A stretch of 64,000 bases of DNA from Topomyia yanbarensis (taxonomy: Eukaryota; Arthropoda; Insecta; Diptera; Culicidae): positions 31,875,906 to 31,939,905 of the forward strand of contig NC_080672.1 in assembly GCF_030247195.1 (NCBI RefSeq), given 5' to 3'. Numbering within the stretch: the stretch's first letter is position 1; every line of letters starts with the position of its first letter. Shown piece after piece: positions 1 through 11,083 of this stretch. The notes beneath the pieces were generated by a model. It was not told the DNA's origin and made no database searches. It saw nothing but the letters and a program-made list of their open reading frames with translations. Both the position numbers and the translations under genes were made by a program.

Positions 1-55
1 ACTCAATGGAGATTGATTTGAATATTTCTCTGATGCCAATAAATCTCCTTTTCGG

Positions 56-235
56 TATAAATTATATTCATCTAATAAAACAGGCCCCTGGAAGGTCTAC
101 TTCCGGACTGAAGATAACCCATTTAACGTCATCGATATATCGAATAAATTAACTAAACAACACTCATGTAGCAAGAAGTATCTTGTCTATGTACCCGCCG
201 GAGAAGTAGAGATTGATGATGTAGTCAGTAAGTAG
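56..235 (+). pseudogene. Non-LTR retrotransposon ORF1 relic, N-terminal part
   Basis: One frame read to the TAG at 233-235 gives a short piece with the motifs GPWKVYFRT (from 83) and YLVYVPAGEVEIDDVV (179-226). This pattern (a GP-hydrophobic-F start, then Y-x-V-Y-x-P-A-x-x-V-E-I-D-x-V-V) is what I know from the RNA-binding ORF1 proteins of I/Jockey-group non-LTR retrotransposons of mosquitoes, which package element RNA. The ORF1 homology resumes only near 2532, so about 2.3 kb now separates the two halves, part of it a foldback element. There is no start codon and the 5' part lies outside the window. The family call is from motif memory; the exact clade is not resolved. Confidence 0.6.
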
Positions 236-239
236 CGCG

Positions 240-1057
240 TTGCCCACTACTCAGGTTCTTGTTTGCCAGGCGGACCTTCTTGTCAGGGTGGCCTAGGTGC
301 TTCTACCAAGACTTTCGGATTTTCGTAATACAACAAATAACAAGAGGTAAACAAACAAATGAACTAATAGATTTACCGACTATTTTTCGCTACGTACACT
401 CTCCCTTCACTCTTCCAACCGGCCGGGTCAACAACGACCGCGTTCGCCTTGGGTCGTATCTTCGCTAGCTACTCCGGCTGCGGTCCTTGTATTTTAGCTA
501 GGAAGGTGAGCTTGGCTCCTTTGTTGGAACCTGATCGGTCGTCTGTTCGATGCCGTGGTCCGTCACTATCTAACGTTTTTAAGATGGTCGCCTTCCGCAC
601 TTGACCATAGCAAATACCAACCGCCTTGTCGCATAGCTGTCATCGATGAGCAACATAACCCGGGCACACAAATTTTTTTAATAAGAGGGCAGAGACCTAC
701 CTAAATCCTACACACTTAAACTTGTTCTACAGCGTCCCAGCTTTTTTCGCTACTTTTACCGAGTTTTGCACAGCCGAGCACTCAGCTAACAAAGCTTTTA
801 CCGAGATCTCAGTAGAAGTGACGTTTGTTTTGAATAAACTCGGTAAATATATTGCTGAAAATCAGTAAATTAACGCCACTTTGCTGAGCTTTTACTGACT
901 GTTCATCTGTGCGGAAATTGCCGGACTGAATTTATTCTGGTTGCAGTTAAAAATCGAAATAGTGAACTTGCGCCTTTCGATTTTTATCCTATTTTCAGTG
1001 TGCGGAACTAAAGCGCAACTAGTGTAGATGATGCGCTAGTTGATTATCTAACATGTA
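240..1057. other. Unassigned interval inside the split ORF1 relic
   Basis: No coding homology is recognised. AT-poor sequence around 420-640 and a stretch near 760-1000 with repeated CTTTTACCGAG/ACTCGGTAAA-like words suggest another old, unrecognised transposon. Because ORF1 homology lies on both sides (to 235 and from 2532), at least part of this interval is probably inserted DNA. Confidence 0.4.
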
Positions 1058-2237
1058 CACTAGAGTGCCCAGAAAAATAATGAATTTTTGAAAACTCACT
1101 CGGCCCACCCCTGAGTCGATTCCTAGTCCCACCAGGAGTACTTGCACAAAATTTGAAGCAAATCGGACAAGTCTAGCTACCGGACCAAGGTGCCTGAAGT
1201 TTGTATGGGATTTTTCGACGATTTACATGGAGAAAACCTACTAGCTCGCATTTTCACCGCTAGGTGGCACTGTATGCATCGTATTATCACTGTAAGTGAA
1301 AATAAGAAAGATAATTTAGTTGTCTACAACTTTGTCGAAGACTGCTAGTCAATCCGGCTTTGTTGAAAGAAGTTATTAAACTTTTAGTGAAGTGATGTCT
1401 GAGTCAGTTTTGCATGGGGCCTAGCAGTACGTGGTAGTATATCAGTACTAGGTTCTAACAAACTAAACATTTTTGTGGAATAATGGTTAGATTTAGCTGA
1501 ATAGTATGTTCGGAAGAATTGCAGTACATAACACGAGTTATGCTTTGGTTAAAAAAATTAGTTCCACCTGCGACCGCATAGATGGCGCCAACACTAACTT
1601 TTCAACGGAGAGAGCTAGAATATCGAGATGTTTGGCAAAATTACTGAAAAAATTTTGTTCTACAACTTTGTAGAAGACACCTAATTTCTATCTCTCTCCG
1701 TTGAAAAGTTAGTGTTGGCGCCATCTATGCGGTCACAGCTGGAACTAAATTTTTCTAATCAAAACATAACTCGTATTATGTACTACAATTCTTCCGAACA
1801 CACTAGTGAGCTAAATCTAACCATTATTCCATAAAAATGTTTAGTTTGTTAGAACCTAGTACTGATACACTACCATGCACTGCTAGGCCCCATGCAAAAC
1901 TGACTCAGACAACACTTCGTTATAAGTTTAATAACTTTTCTTGTTCGAGTCGGATCGCTTTGCTGTCTTCAACAAAGTTGTAGATAATAGAATTATCTTC
2001 TTAAGTTTCACTTTTGGTGATAATCTAATGTATACAGTGCCCCCTAGCGGTGAAAATGTTCGCAAGTGGGTTTTCTCCATGTAAATTGTCGAAAAATCCC
2101 ATACAAACTTCAAGCACGTTGGTCCGGTAGCTAGACTTGTTCGATTTGGCTCAAATTTGGAGCAGATACTCCTGGTGGGACTAGGAATCGACTCAGGGGT
2201 GGGCCGATGGGGGTCATTTTTTTCTGTCACTCTAATG
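1058..2237. mobile_element. Foldback (long inverted-repeat) MITE with TA duplication
   Basis: Two arms of roughly 570 bp are inverted copies of each other around a centre near 1655. The ends read CACTAGAGTG on the left and CACTCTAATG on the right (one mismatch when paired), and each is flanked by TA (1056-1057 and 2238-2239). The innermost part is the best conserved: the block GATGGCGCCAACACTAAC appears near 1583 and inverted near 1713. No transposase is encoded; apparent reading frames on the two strands are mirror images of the same arm. TA duplication suggests mobilisation by a Tc1/mariner-type transposase, which is an inference. It sits between the two halves of the ORF1 relic, so it inserted after that element. 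Confidence 0.75.
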
Positions 2238-2531
2238 TACACAAGATGCGCTTTAGTTGCCCACTCTGCAAATAGGGAAAAAAACGAAAGGAGCAAGTCA
2301 ATTTTTCGATTTTCAACTGAAACCAGAATATTTACAGTTATTTAACCAAAAATTACTACACCTACGTGAACTAACAAAATCGTTCACTAATAAAAATATA
2401 TACAAAAATTTACGTAAAAAGTGAACGAATATATGGAACAGTGGTGAGCATTATGTTGCAAAACAAACACACTCTGTGGAGTGTTTACTCAAAAATAGGT
2501 ATATTTCAACCCAGAGGTAAAATGTCACCCT
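2238..2531. other. Unassigned flank between foldback element and ORF1 remainder
   Basis: AT-rich sequence with no recognised coding or repeat structure. It lies between the foldback element and the resumption of ORF1 homology. Confidence 0.3.
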
Positions 2532-3231
2532 GACGGGTAACAAGTCTCCGACAGGGGCCTTATGTGAAATATGGAGTTGGCTCCTTCAAGGACCCTTTAA
2601 AATTCTGGTTTGCAACCAATTGCGTTCTGCAATTATCGAGGAGTATGAGAACTTATTTTCAATCAGTCTCATGTCGAGTCTTTCGCCAGATCTACTATTC
2701 CAAACTTTATTCTTATGAACAGGGCTAGTGCACTTGTTCATCTTTTTGTGCCTCAGGGCATGCCGTCATTGTGAACAATTGGGCCATTCAGCTACCCAAT
2801 GTAGAAACGTAGAAACCACAACTAATTTCTACGCTCCCTTAACTACTAAAGAGCGAAAGTCTGACAATCCCATTGACGGAACATGTAATAATGTCAGGGG
2901 TGGATCCAGAAAAAAATTTCGGGAGGGGTCCGAAATTTAAAACCGAAATGAACATTGTACACTTCGTAATACGTAATAAGTTCATTTAATGAATATCAGG
3001 TTTGTTGGTCAAATTTGGTTTGGAATGATTTTGGGTTTGAAGCTAATATAAAATTTAAACTAATTCAATATTTCTCGACCAGTAAAAAAATTGGATCCGC
3101 CACTGAATAATGTGCCTATAAATTTTCGAAAACAGAAAATCATTTCCTCTTCTCGTAAAGACCTGAGAGTGTCCTTTGATGGGTGCAATAACAAAACCGA
3201 AGTAAGTGGCTCCTCGTCTCGGAAATCTTAG
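2532..3231 (+). pseudogene. Non-LTR ORF1 relic, C-terminal part with CCHC zinc knuckle
   Basis: This continues the ORF1 relic seen at 56-235. The motif YGVGSFKDPL (from 2570) is followed, after a frameshift, by KILVCNQLRSAIIEE (from 599 in the 2 kb block, about 2599). Further on is a CX2CX4HX4C zinc knuckle, CRHCEQLGHSATQC (2761-2802). A zinc knuckle after this domain is typical of the nucleic-acid-binding ORF1 protein of I/Jockey-group elements. A hAT MITE (2895-3105 plus its 8-bp duplication) interrupts the tail. Removing it restores a frame rich in S, K and N that stops at the TAG at 3229-3231; the insertion of 219 bp is a multiple of three, so the frame was not changed. At least one frameshift and missing pieces make it non-functional. 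Confidence 0.65.
2895..3105. mobile_element. hAT-type MITE, 211 bp (copy 1)
   Basis: Termini are CAGGGGTGGATCC on the left and GGATCCGCCACTG on the right, imperfect inverted repeats of the CAG-N-GGCGG class used by many hAT elements. The 8-bp target duplication AATAATGT is perfect (2887-2894 and 3106-3113). It has no coding capacity. A second copy is at 30569-30804; the interiors are clearly alignable, for example TTTGTTGGTCAAATTTGG in both. Confidence 0.9.
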
Positions 3232-4090
3232 AAACTAACAGGAATTTCCTCATGAGACATCAAAAATCCCAAGTGTTCCTATATTTCATTCCCATGATTT
3301 TCCTATGTTTAATATGATGTATTTGGTTAACTTCCGACGTAGATCTTCTACAATTTTAACATTATTCGCCAGGGCCGATTTAAACCTCGGTACCAGATAT
3401 TGAAGTGTTCGCTTGGCAAGTCTGAGTCAAAGGCAGATATAGTTCCCATATACGCCCCTATGGTATGCCATAGGGTTGACTTCACGTTGATAACCGATCT
3501 ATCCTACGGTATGATATTCGCGACAATTTCTATATAATCATGACACCAGCACGGCCAAGCGCGTTGGATTGATGTATGTACTCGACCTCAATTAGTGTGT
3601 CTATTGATTGGAACAGCTAAGCGTCCACTATATCCGAAACAATCCAATTAAAACAAGAAATTGGTGGGTAGAGGGCACTCAGAATTGTACCCGAAATGTT
3701 CTATAAGTACTTTTTGAATGTCGGATAGCCCGATTTTTTCCGAATATTTACAACGTTAGAAACGCTAATGAAAAACTTAATAAATGCTGAAAACGCGGTT
3801 ATTGACACCGATTTGTCGACGGATTAACGAGAGAAATAATGTTTTGATCTGGTGGGTAGGTCCTACGTTGTGTATTCTATTCAACCGTTGATCGGAATAC
3901 ACGGAAACAAGAATCTTTTTTCGGCGAAAACAGTATTCCATATAGATCTACACTCTATCAATTGATATTGCGTGATACAATGATATTACTTTATATGAAC
4001 GTAATGATTGCTCTTTGAACACACAAATATATCTGACTGTAAAGATGCTCGTGCTAAGCATTGTAGTGCACATATCACTGTAGCGTTCGT
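3232..4090. other. Unassigned interval within the composite non-LTR relic
   Basis: This is where the endonuclease and reverse transcriptase region of the element would be expected (between ORF1 at 3231 and RNase H near 4250), but the spacing is far too short and I recognise no endonuclease or RT motif. It is probably a heavily decayed and internally deleted ORF2. Confidence 0.35.
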
Positions 4091-4093
4091 TAG

Positions 4094-4990
4094 ATGATGA
4101 AAGCTATGAATCGCTTCTATGCTACTTATTATGACAGTATTGGTGAGGGTGATTATAAAAGAGGCTGTGCTGCAAACATTATCCGCACAAAACTGATGGT
4201 TTTAACCCATCAACAACCATGTCCACATCGTTACAGTTCCAAGAATGCTCTCCATTCGATCGAGCATGGAAAGTACTCCTTGCATTTTCTGGGGAAAACA
4301 TAGGAGTTCCTTAGTTCTTAATCTGAAAAATCATGTCAGATTACCCTAGTTTGAATTCTTTTGTATTGCTCTATTCCAGGTAATGAGAAGGCGGACACAT
4401 AGATTAGAATGGTAATGAGAAAAGGCGTACAGTTAGGCATTAGAAGGTGATATTCATGAAAGATTGCGTAGCTTCAACGAGTTTTTCAGTATTTCTTGTC
4501 AGAGGACGCTCGAAAATTGGTAAAAATTTTGTGGAACAATGGAAGTTTAGGAATCCCAAAGGCACAAACAAGCCTTGGTCTCTGTGGTTATGGTAACGAT
4601 TATCGCAACATTGAACATGTTGTCTGGTCGTGGGTCTAGTGTCCTAGCGCCGGATCTCCGTTAAACGAATCCCTTCGGTCTCGTTCCAGTCCGAAATGTG
4701 TTAGTTATCTTTTTTTCATTCGGTTGATATGCTAACAGCTACTTGTAAATCTGGCCCCAAAAGAGTTCCCATCGGATCCAATGTGGGCAGTCGGCGATCC
4801 GGTTCATGATGTCCTGCAGTATTCTTCCGTTTTCCAGAGAGCTACAAGTTCTTTTCCCAGATATTGTTGTCCGCCCTCTCATCACTTTCTCCGATACGGT
4901 CTTTGCTACTCTGATGTTGAAATCAATTCGTGGGTATATCTTTTATCTTCCTTATAATATGCCAAATAGTATTTCTCCTTGTTTCAATTG
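4094..4990 (+). pseudogene. Non-LTR ORF2 C-terminal relic: RNase H and tail
   Basis: In three frames the + strand carries blocks matching the end of ORF2 of I/LOA-type non-LTR elements that have an RNase H domain: FLGKT near 4290, CSIPGNEKADT (about 4370-4402), GYGNDYRNIEHVVWSW (about 4585-4630) and ESLRSRSSP just after. The same order (HSHCCIPGNEK, then C-x-EGSHDIEHVVW) occurs on the - strand at 42720-43486, which confirms that this is a family and not chance. Stops and frameshifts are frequent. It is probably the 3' part of the element whose ORF1 lies at 56-3231, with most of ORF2 lost. RNase H would have removed the RNA template during reverse transcription. Confidence 0.65.
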
Positions 4991-6412
4991 TTAATCAAAT
5001 AATAGTTCATGCTAAAAAATACAAATTGTATATCTAGTCTTTGAAAATATTTCTAACTGCATCCTGTGGTCTGTATAAAAATGTACTAATATTTTTTCTG
5101 CATATTGATCTGAATTCCTTGTTTTTAGATGTAAATGTGTCAAAATATATTCCCCTTTGTATTACTAAAAATAAGTGTACATTTTAAACAAATTCTGATT
5201 ATCATACCATATTTTCAAAAAATTTAAATTGAAAGCCAAAATAAATTTGAATCTCAATAAAAAAAATTAAATTATTGTTCATCGAGAATTTCATCGAGAA
5301 TTTCAGAATTTTTTGTGCGCATAACAAATATGCGGTTAATTCCAGGTTTCAGTTTGTTCCAAACTTTCGAGTGGGTATTTCCCCTCTCGGTTATTTTCGA
5401 GTGGGTAGTACTACCCATACTACCCACGGTATCAGCCGACCCTGTATCCAAGGAACAACTACAATAACCCAACTAAAAATTGCAATATAACACCGTGTAC
5501 ATTTTTGAGCGAATTAGTTTTTTGAGCACACACATAGTTTCATTAATACGTGGTTATAATATCCACAATTTCAGGAACTTGGTCACGATTTTGGTAAATC
5601 GTTCAGTACACGAAATCGTGATCTTTTGTTCATTAATTTATGAACGGATTTTTTTCCGTGTACTTTGAAGGATACGGTACATATTTTTACTTGTTCTTAC
5701 ATGTAAATTCAGATGAACTGCAGCTTTCTACCTGTTTACACTCAACACCAATACGATTGACCTATTGTGCACAATTCCAAAATCAACGGAACAAAATTGA
5801 AAAACCTCAATTTACCCCTAGGTAGAGAAGATCTCTTTTACTTTCTTTCTGGCAAGCAATAAAACCGGCTCCATTTTAGTATTTCAATCAAAAATAATAC
5901 TTCAAACTACGCTTCGCTACCCACAGAAGCCATTCATTCGAGTGCCATGAATTAGCTGCGCTCCAACGCGTGCGTCGTTCATATTCCGTTTGCTAATGCC
6001 ACTTGCTAGAGCTGGTACTTGTACTGCAACACGTCTCCGAATGCAATCTTCTGCTTCCCTGGCACAGAGTGCAGAATTTTACCATCAGCGCACTACCAGT
6101 ACTAGTTCCAAATGGATGATCCATAACCTACGTGAGATGAACTATTTTTACTTGCTTCTTTCGAATGGAAAAAATACTCTAATTAGTTATGTGCTTCTTC
6201 GACGCTCACAATTTCCTGGAAATTCGCACGTAATTCCTGACTGATCTTCGTGTACGTGTACCGAGATGCGATGGAAATTCAGTCGGTTTGACTGCTGCCG
6301 TTCGACCAGATAAGGATATGAAGCGACGGAGGCACATTTACACTGGAAGTTTATGAGCAGTTTTGCCTCATGTTCGCTGGCCTTTTTTTTCGACAAACAC
6401 CAATTCACTCGT

Positions 6413-6461
<49 letters not shown>

Positions 6462-8433
6462 AGCTTGACGTTGAACGTTTTTTGTGTGAGGTTCCATTTT
6501 TTACATTGTTATTTTTTTATTACCAACACTATGCTGCTTGCAAGCTGCACCAGGAACAAAGGTGTTGCATTGGTACTACGGGTCAGTTTTTCGCTTATGA
6601 TTGTGCGACGAATAGTGAAGCAACAGTACGGACATTAATTTGTTTGATATATGATCTGGTTTTTGTAGTCAACTCAATTATGCTGCTAGATTCATTACGG
6701 TCACTATGGGATGAGTTATAGCCGGGGAAGTTGAGCAACTGGAACAACTGCTTTATTGGGTATCATTTTTTGAAGTTGTTTGGACAGGATGAGCTGGGTA
6801 ATTTGTACTACATTTAATAATTTGTCAAAAGAATATTTGGAATATTTTTCAAAGTGACAATCTGGACAATACTGAAAATGAAACATTCCTTCCTATGCAC
6901 TTTTTTAGCATCGATAATTTTGTGTTCATCAAGTACCGTTGGTAAAGCTGTTCATTTGAACAGAATATTACGACCCTACTAAGTTGGATTAAATTAAATT
7001 TTCTCCCCTAGCATGACTAACCTCCACGCCGTTGCGTGAACGTAAACGCGCACAATATATTGTTGGCAGACAAATTAACATACAAACAACGTATCCAAAC
7101 ACTTGGATCGAGGGTTGGTTCAGTACAAATAACTACCGACTCATTCATAGTTTAACACATTCAACACTTTACCTCCAAGACAGAATGAAACATCAATGCT
7201 CACGCTCCTTCTTGGTTGGCCACGACTGCTTTAGCCTCTGCCCAGATTGGTTTGCGTCACGCAAACAATCAATTAAAATTTTCTATGGCCCTACACCCCT
7301 TTCACTCGTTAAACCCCCTGATAATTCTCACCGAAAGAAAAAAAAAAAAAAGGTTCAAAGTTTATACGACACACCTTGTCCTTTTCTGACGGATAGATGG
7401 ACAGCCGAGCAAAAAGTTCAATGGAAATTAATTGCAAGAAACACCTCCGATATACGACCGTGTTGTTCGTTTGCTTCAGAACATTCCCGGGAAAACTTTT
7501 TCCGCCCCAGATTGTGCACGTTGTTTTGACAAATTACTGTAGTACCGGTATGTACGTAGAAGGCACCGGGGAACAAGGATGAATAGGTTAATCCCATAAA
7601 ACGTGCCTCTGCCGGTAGAGTGCACAGCTCAGATAATTGAAAGTGACAGGTAGGTTACATTCCGGGTCGCGACTCCACAGCGAGCTGCCACAGTTGCCTG
7701 CGCGGTTTTTGTGACCTTGGAAGTTGCAATTTCCATTTTCATTACAGCTCTCTGTTGATAGCTTTTTAGACGCGGGGACCACTTATGCTGGAGTTGGATA
7801 TCAGCCGCCGAAGCCATGGGGACGCATGGTTAACCATTACCGTAATGAGAAAGTAACGTGATGCTTCACGTGATCTCAGCGCTTCCGAAGTAAAATAATG
7901 CTCTGTCGGTCGTGACTAGGTTGGTTTCGGTTTTGACAACAGGCAGTGTGGGGGTAGGTTAGTTGGCTTGGTTGGTGGTGGCAATGGCAATTGAAGGAGA
8001 TGTTGACGTATTGTGGCCTTGTGCATACGAAACGATAAGAAACAGGTGCCACACTCTGGTCGTTGTAGGTTGTAGGAGACGACGCTTGATGAGCAAAGTT
8101 AAGCGTGGCCCGACTTCAACGCAGTGGAATATAATGATGGATTCAGGGATTTACGCGGCAACTTTTTGCTTCATCTGCCTCGTCTCTATGAATGATCTTT
8201 TTAGGACATCAACCAACTAATCAGGTCAAAGTAATGGCCGTTGCTTGCCTGTACCGTTTGTTTATAAATTAATTAAATGGCAGAATGAGTGGCAAATTGA
8301 GGAATTTGTAACTTGGAGCAAATCAGAATAAAAACGTAGAACTTTGTATGAAAAGTTCTTTTCGATCTTTGCCTGGAATAGTTCACGTTGCCAGAACAAA
8401 CTAATTGACTAAATTCGGTGTTAATGACATTTT
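4991..8433. other. No recognisable gene; microsatellite and poly(A) tract
   Basis: AT-rich to mixed sequence. Long frames occur around 6353-6721 and 7032-7529, but the first depends on a GA microsatellite and neither shows a domain or a coding pattern I know. A pair of near-duplicate words at 5278-5300 (TCATCGAGAATT twice) and GAGTGGGTA words around 5365-5430 are the only local repeats noticed. Confidence 0.4.
6416..6459. repeat. (GA)22 microsatellite
   Basis: An uninterrupted GA dinucleotide run of 44 bp. It creates an R-E-R-E reading frame on the + strand that should not be taken as coding. Confidence 0.97.
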
Positions 8434-8650
8434 AACGACATTCAATTAGCTAGAGATTACTGGGTAGGGAAAATGAAAATTAGACCCATAGTACTCAAGT
8501 GAGAGCAAGGAGGTGAAGTAAACAGATCGGAAAACTAGAAGTGGCAGGGTCATTAGAACAGGCTTAATATCCTACGGGCTTAATCTTTGTCTTCTGTTAA
8601 TGAGGGTCGAGCTTAGGCAGCATAACTACGAATCACCCGAGTTCACTAAC
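8434..8650 (-). mobile_element. Partial copy of the TTAGCTAGAG MITE family
   Basis: From TTTTAACGACATTCAATTAG onward this matches the reverse complement of the right half of the MITE at 44662-45009. Shared words include AGCTAGAGATTACT, CAGATCGGAAAACTAGAA and GTCGAGCTTAGG. Only one terminus is visible, so it is truncated or diverged at the other end. Confidence 0.65.
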
Positions 8651-8929
8651 ATGTGTCCTGGTATCGATAGACGTGTCCATCTTTACCGTGAAAACCGACA
8701 AAAATTAAGCCACGGTGTTTATGGTTTGTTTTAAGTCAATGTTCCAAAATCGTGAAATAATAGAATAGCTGATAATCAATCTAATATTCACGAGTGAAGA
8801 TTTGCACTGCTCTAAAAATTTCAAGCCTCATCGTTCATTCGCAGCTTGCCCACTTAGTGAGCTACTTACTCGTTTGGTGCGCTACTCATGGTTAATTATT
8901 GAACACAATATTTTGGCCACTTTGCAATC

Positions 8930-9265
8930 CACAGTTTGAAACATTCGCGCAAGTGAGCGAATTTTCCCATGCCTGCACACGAAGTTACACACACGCTAGC
9001 ATACGCGACATAGAAGCGCTCACGCAGTCACACACGTTAACATAGAAACGCATGTGCTTTACGCGATAATACAAATCGCGCACACTTGCGACCACGATTT
9101 CGCATACCTTAAACGTTCCGCTAATCAAGGCAAAATTTTAGCACTAACAAACTTATAATCGCAATCTCAAATGTGAATATACCAGCACCTGTTCCCACGT
9201 GATCATGAATCGGTCACATCCGGAAGCCTCTACCTTTGGTCCGAACAGCCTAGTCTTTCACTCTT
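8930..9265 (-). repeat. Single partial copy of the ~480-bp tandem-repeat family
   Basis: The reverse complement of this segment matches units at 54.5-56.1 kb. Examples are words for ACCGATTCATGATCACGTG (compare ACCGGTTCATGATCGCG near 54900) and a run of cgc-rich 'cacacacgttaaca' words matching GTTAACGTG blocks. It shows that the family is dispersed and not confined to one array. Confidence 0.55.
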
Positions 9266-10333
9266 CATCTAAAAAAACTCATAGACACTAAAAGTCTCCG
9301 GACACATGGCTGGATACTTCAATGATATGGGGGAACCCAGTCCCTTCTAAATCTAAACCGTACACTCAAAATAACGGTACGCGCGAAAAGACCATGCGAA
9401 TACGTCCACGCTTTCAAACCTGATAGCAAACAAACGCTCGACTCCTGCACGACAATACATTAAAAAAATTGAAGGTAAAAGTTAAATGAGCGGTCCACGT
9501 CGACAATTTTTAAACCCCCCTCTCCATGTACAAGCGCAAACTGTTTCATACCTTATACCCTCCCTTAAATTATACACGAAGTGTACGAATGCCCTCTGAT
9601 TCGAATTTGGTCGTACAAGTACAAATCGTCTTATGACAAGCGCCATTTTGGGGTAAACTGAGTAAGATGGACCACTTGTCTAAAATTCTCTACAAAGTGG
9701 CGTTTTCGGAATTGTGACATTGTTGCTGAGATATAGCGAGAAACGCGCTCAGAAATTTTTAATTTTTTGCTTAAAACAACTATGTTTGGGGATTGGCTCA
9801 AGTTAATTTGATGTGTTTATGTGTACAACCATTTGAAAAACACAATGGCATCATTTTCAAAACAAAAATACACGAATTGTGATAAAATGCAGTTTAGACT
9901 TAACTTTAGACAACTTAGTCGAATGAGGCCAAGGCCGGGATCAAGTTCATGTATTTAAATTGATTGCATAACCTTTCTATAGGCAAAACATGGATTCGCA
10001 ATTTTTATCAGGATTCCGATATGTAGTAAACTCGATACTTTTAGTATTGCGTAATTATTAAATTTATTAAAATACTATCTTTTACGTTTAGAAAATATAG
10101 TCATTTTTCTTTTCAAGTTTAAGTTTCAATTCATAGAATGCAGGAAAAACTGTTTAAGCTTTTGGTTGACCGAATTCGCATAGCAAACTTATCCCAATAG
10201 ATTTTGTACTATACCTCGCTAATTTTGTTCGCCGTTCAACACCAGTTTGCTTTTCGTTTCCAATAGTTTTAGAAACTCCGATAACTAGCAACCTTCCTAA
10301 CGATTGTGCATTGTTTCAAGAGCAAAGTAAGTA
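9266..10333. other. No recognisable feature
   Basis: Nothing supportable is seen here: no long frame, no inverted repeat that I could detect, and no match to the other repeats in the window. Confidence 0.35.
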
Positions 10334-10789
10334 CACTCAGGTTTTTTTTACGCGGGGGATACGAGCCGCGTAAATGAAAACCGCGTAAATGAAAACCGCG
10401 TAAATTTCAAAATCCGCGTAAATGAAAACCGCGTAAATTTCAAAATCCGCGTAAATGAAAACCGCGTAAATTTCAAAATCCGCGTAAATGAAAACCGCGT
10501 AAATTTCAAAATCCGCGTAAATGAAGACCACTTAAATTTAAGAATCCGCGATAAAGGGAACCTCATTGATGGATACCGCGTAAATTTCAAAATCCGCGTA
10601 AATGAAAACCGCGTAAATTTCAAAAACCGCGTAAATGAAAACCGCGTAAATTTCAAAAACCGCGTAAATGAAAACCGCGTAAATTTCAAAATCCGCGTAA
10701 ATGAAAACCGCGTAAATTTCAAAATCCGCGTAAAAAAACCGCGTAAAAAAATACCGCGCAAAAAAAACCGCGTAAAAAAAACTTGAGTG
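10334..10789. mobile_element. MITE with internal minisatellite, TA duplication
   Basis: The ends are inverted repeats, CACTCAGGTTTTTTTTACGC on the left against CACTCAAGTTTTTTTTACGC read from the right (one mismatch in about 22 bp). TA flanks both (10332-10333 and 10790-10791), as for Tc1/mariner-mobilised elements. Nearly the whole interior is a tandem array built on the word CCGCGTAAAT, the same word that forms the inner part of the terminal repeat. No protein is encoded; the apparent 137-aa and 64-aa frames on the - strand are the array read through. Confidence 0.85.
10365..10770. repeat. 33-bp minisatellite (18 + 15 bp subunits)
   Basis: The repeat alternates an 18-bp subunit (CCGCGTAAATTTCAAAAT) and a 15-bp subunit (CCGCGTAAATGAAAA), giving a 33-bp period for about ten units. 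A short degenerate stretch occurs around 10530-10570. The period is divisible by three, so frames stay open. Confidence 0.95.
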
Positions 10790-11032
10790 TATTTTCTTTA
10801 TTCTTACAGCAATTGGTGAGGTTGACGAAAAATAGCTGATCCGTTTAATACCGCGGTCGTTGATTTCAAATATTGTGCTGCACGAGTGAGCCTTCTTTAA
10901 GGCTATAATAGTTACTGAAACTGAAAATAGAGCATAGGCTGACGGACGTCGCTATTATCCAATTCCACCACCCTACGTCATAATTCAACTCAGAAGCCGT
11001 AGCAGAAACTTTCGTCTTGCAGAACAACCTAA

Positions 11033-11083
11033 AACAGGTGGTTGAGCATGACAGAGTTGATAATAGGATTCTCGTTCATATAT
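11033..11083 (+). pseudogene. Stub of an ORF1 copy cut by a retrotransposon
   Basis: About 50 bp is nearly identical to 15350-15398 (GGTGGTTGA-CATGA and TTGATAATAGGATTCTC in both). At 15344 the sequence continues as an ORF1 RNA-binding domain (HIEDDEIKVRQHDLAL). Here it stops at the TTTA-rich 3' tail of the retrotransposon on the - strand, so it marks an insertion point. Confidence 0.6.

Noticed and set aside
6353..6721. Frame with an R-E repeat
   Set aside because: The repeat comes from a GA microsatellite and the rest has no known motif.
7032..7529. 165-codon + strand frame
   Set aside because: It reads through a poly(A) run and has no recognisable domain.
10348..10761. 137-codon frame of repeated F-x-TRILKFTRF units
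   Set aside because: It is the 33-bp minisatellite of a MITE, whose period is a multiple of three.
10334..10789. CRISPR array
   Set aside because: Regular repeats are present, but there are no unique spacers of constant length, and the surroundings are those of an animal genome.
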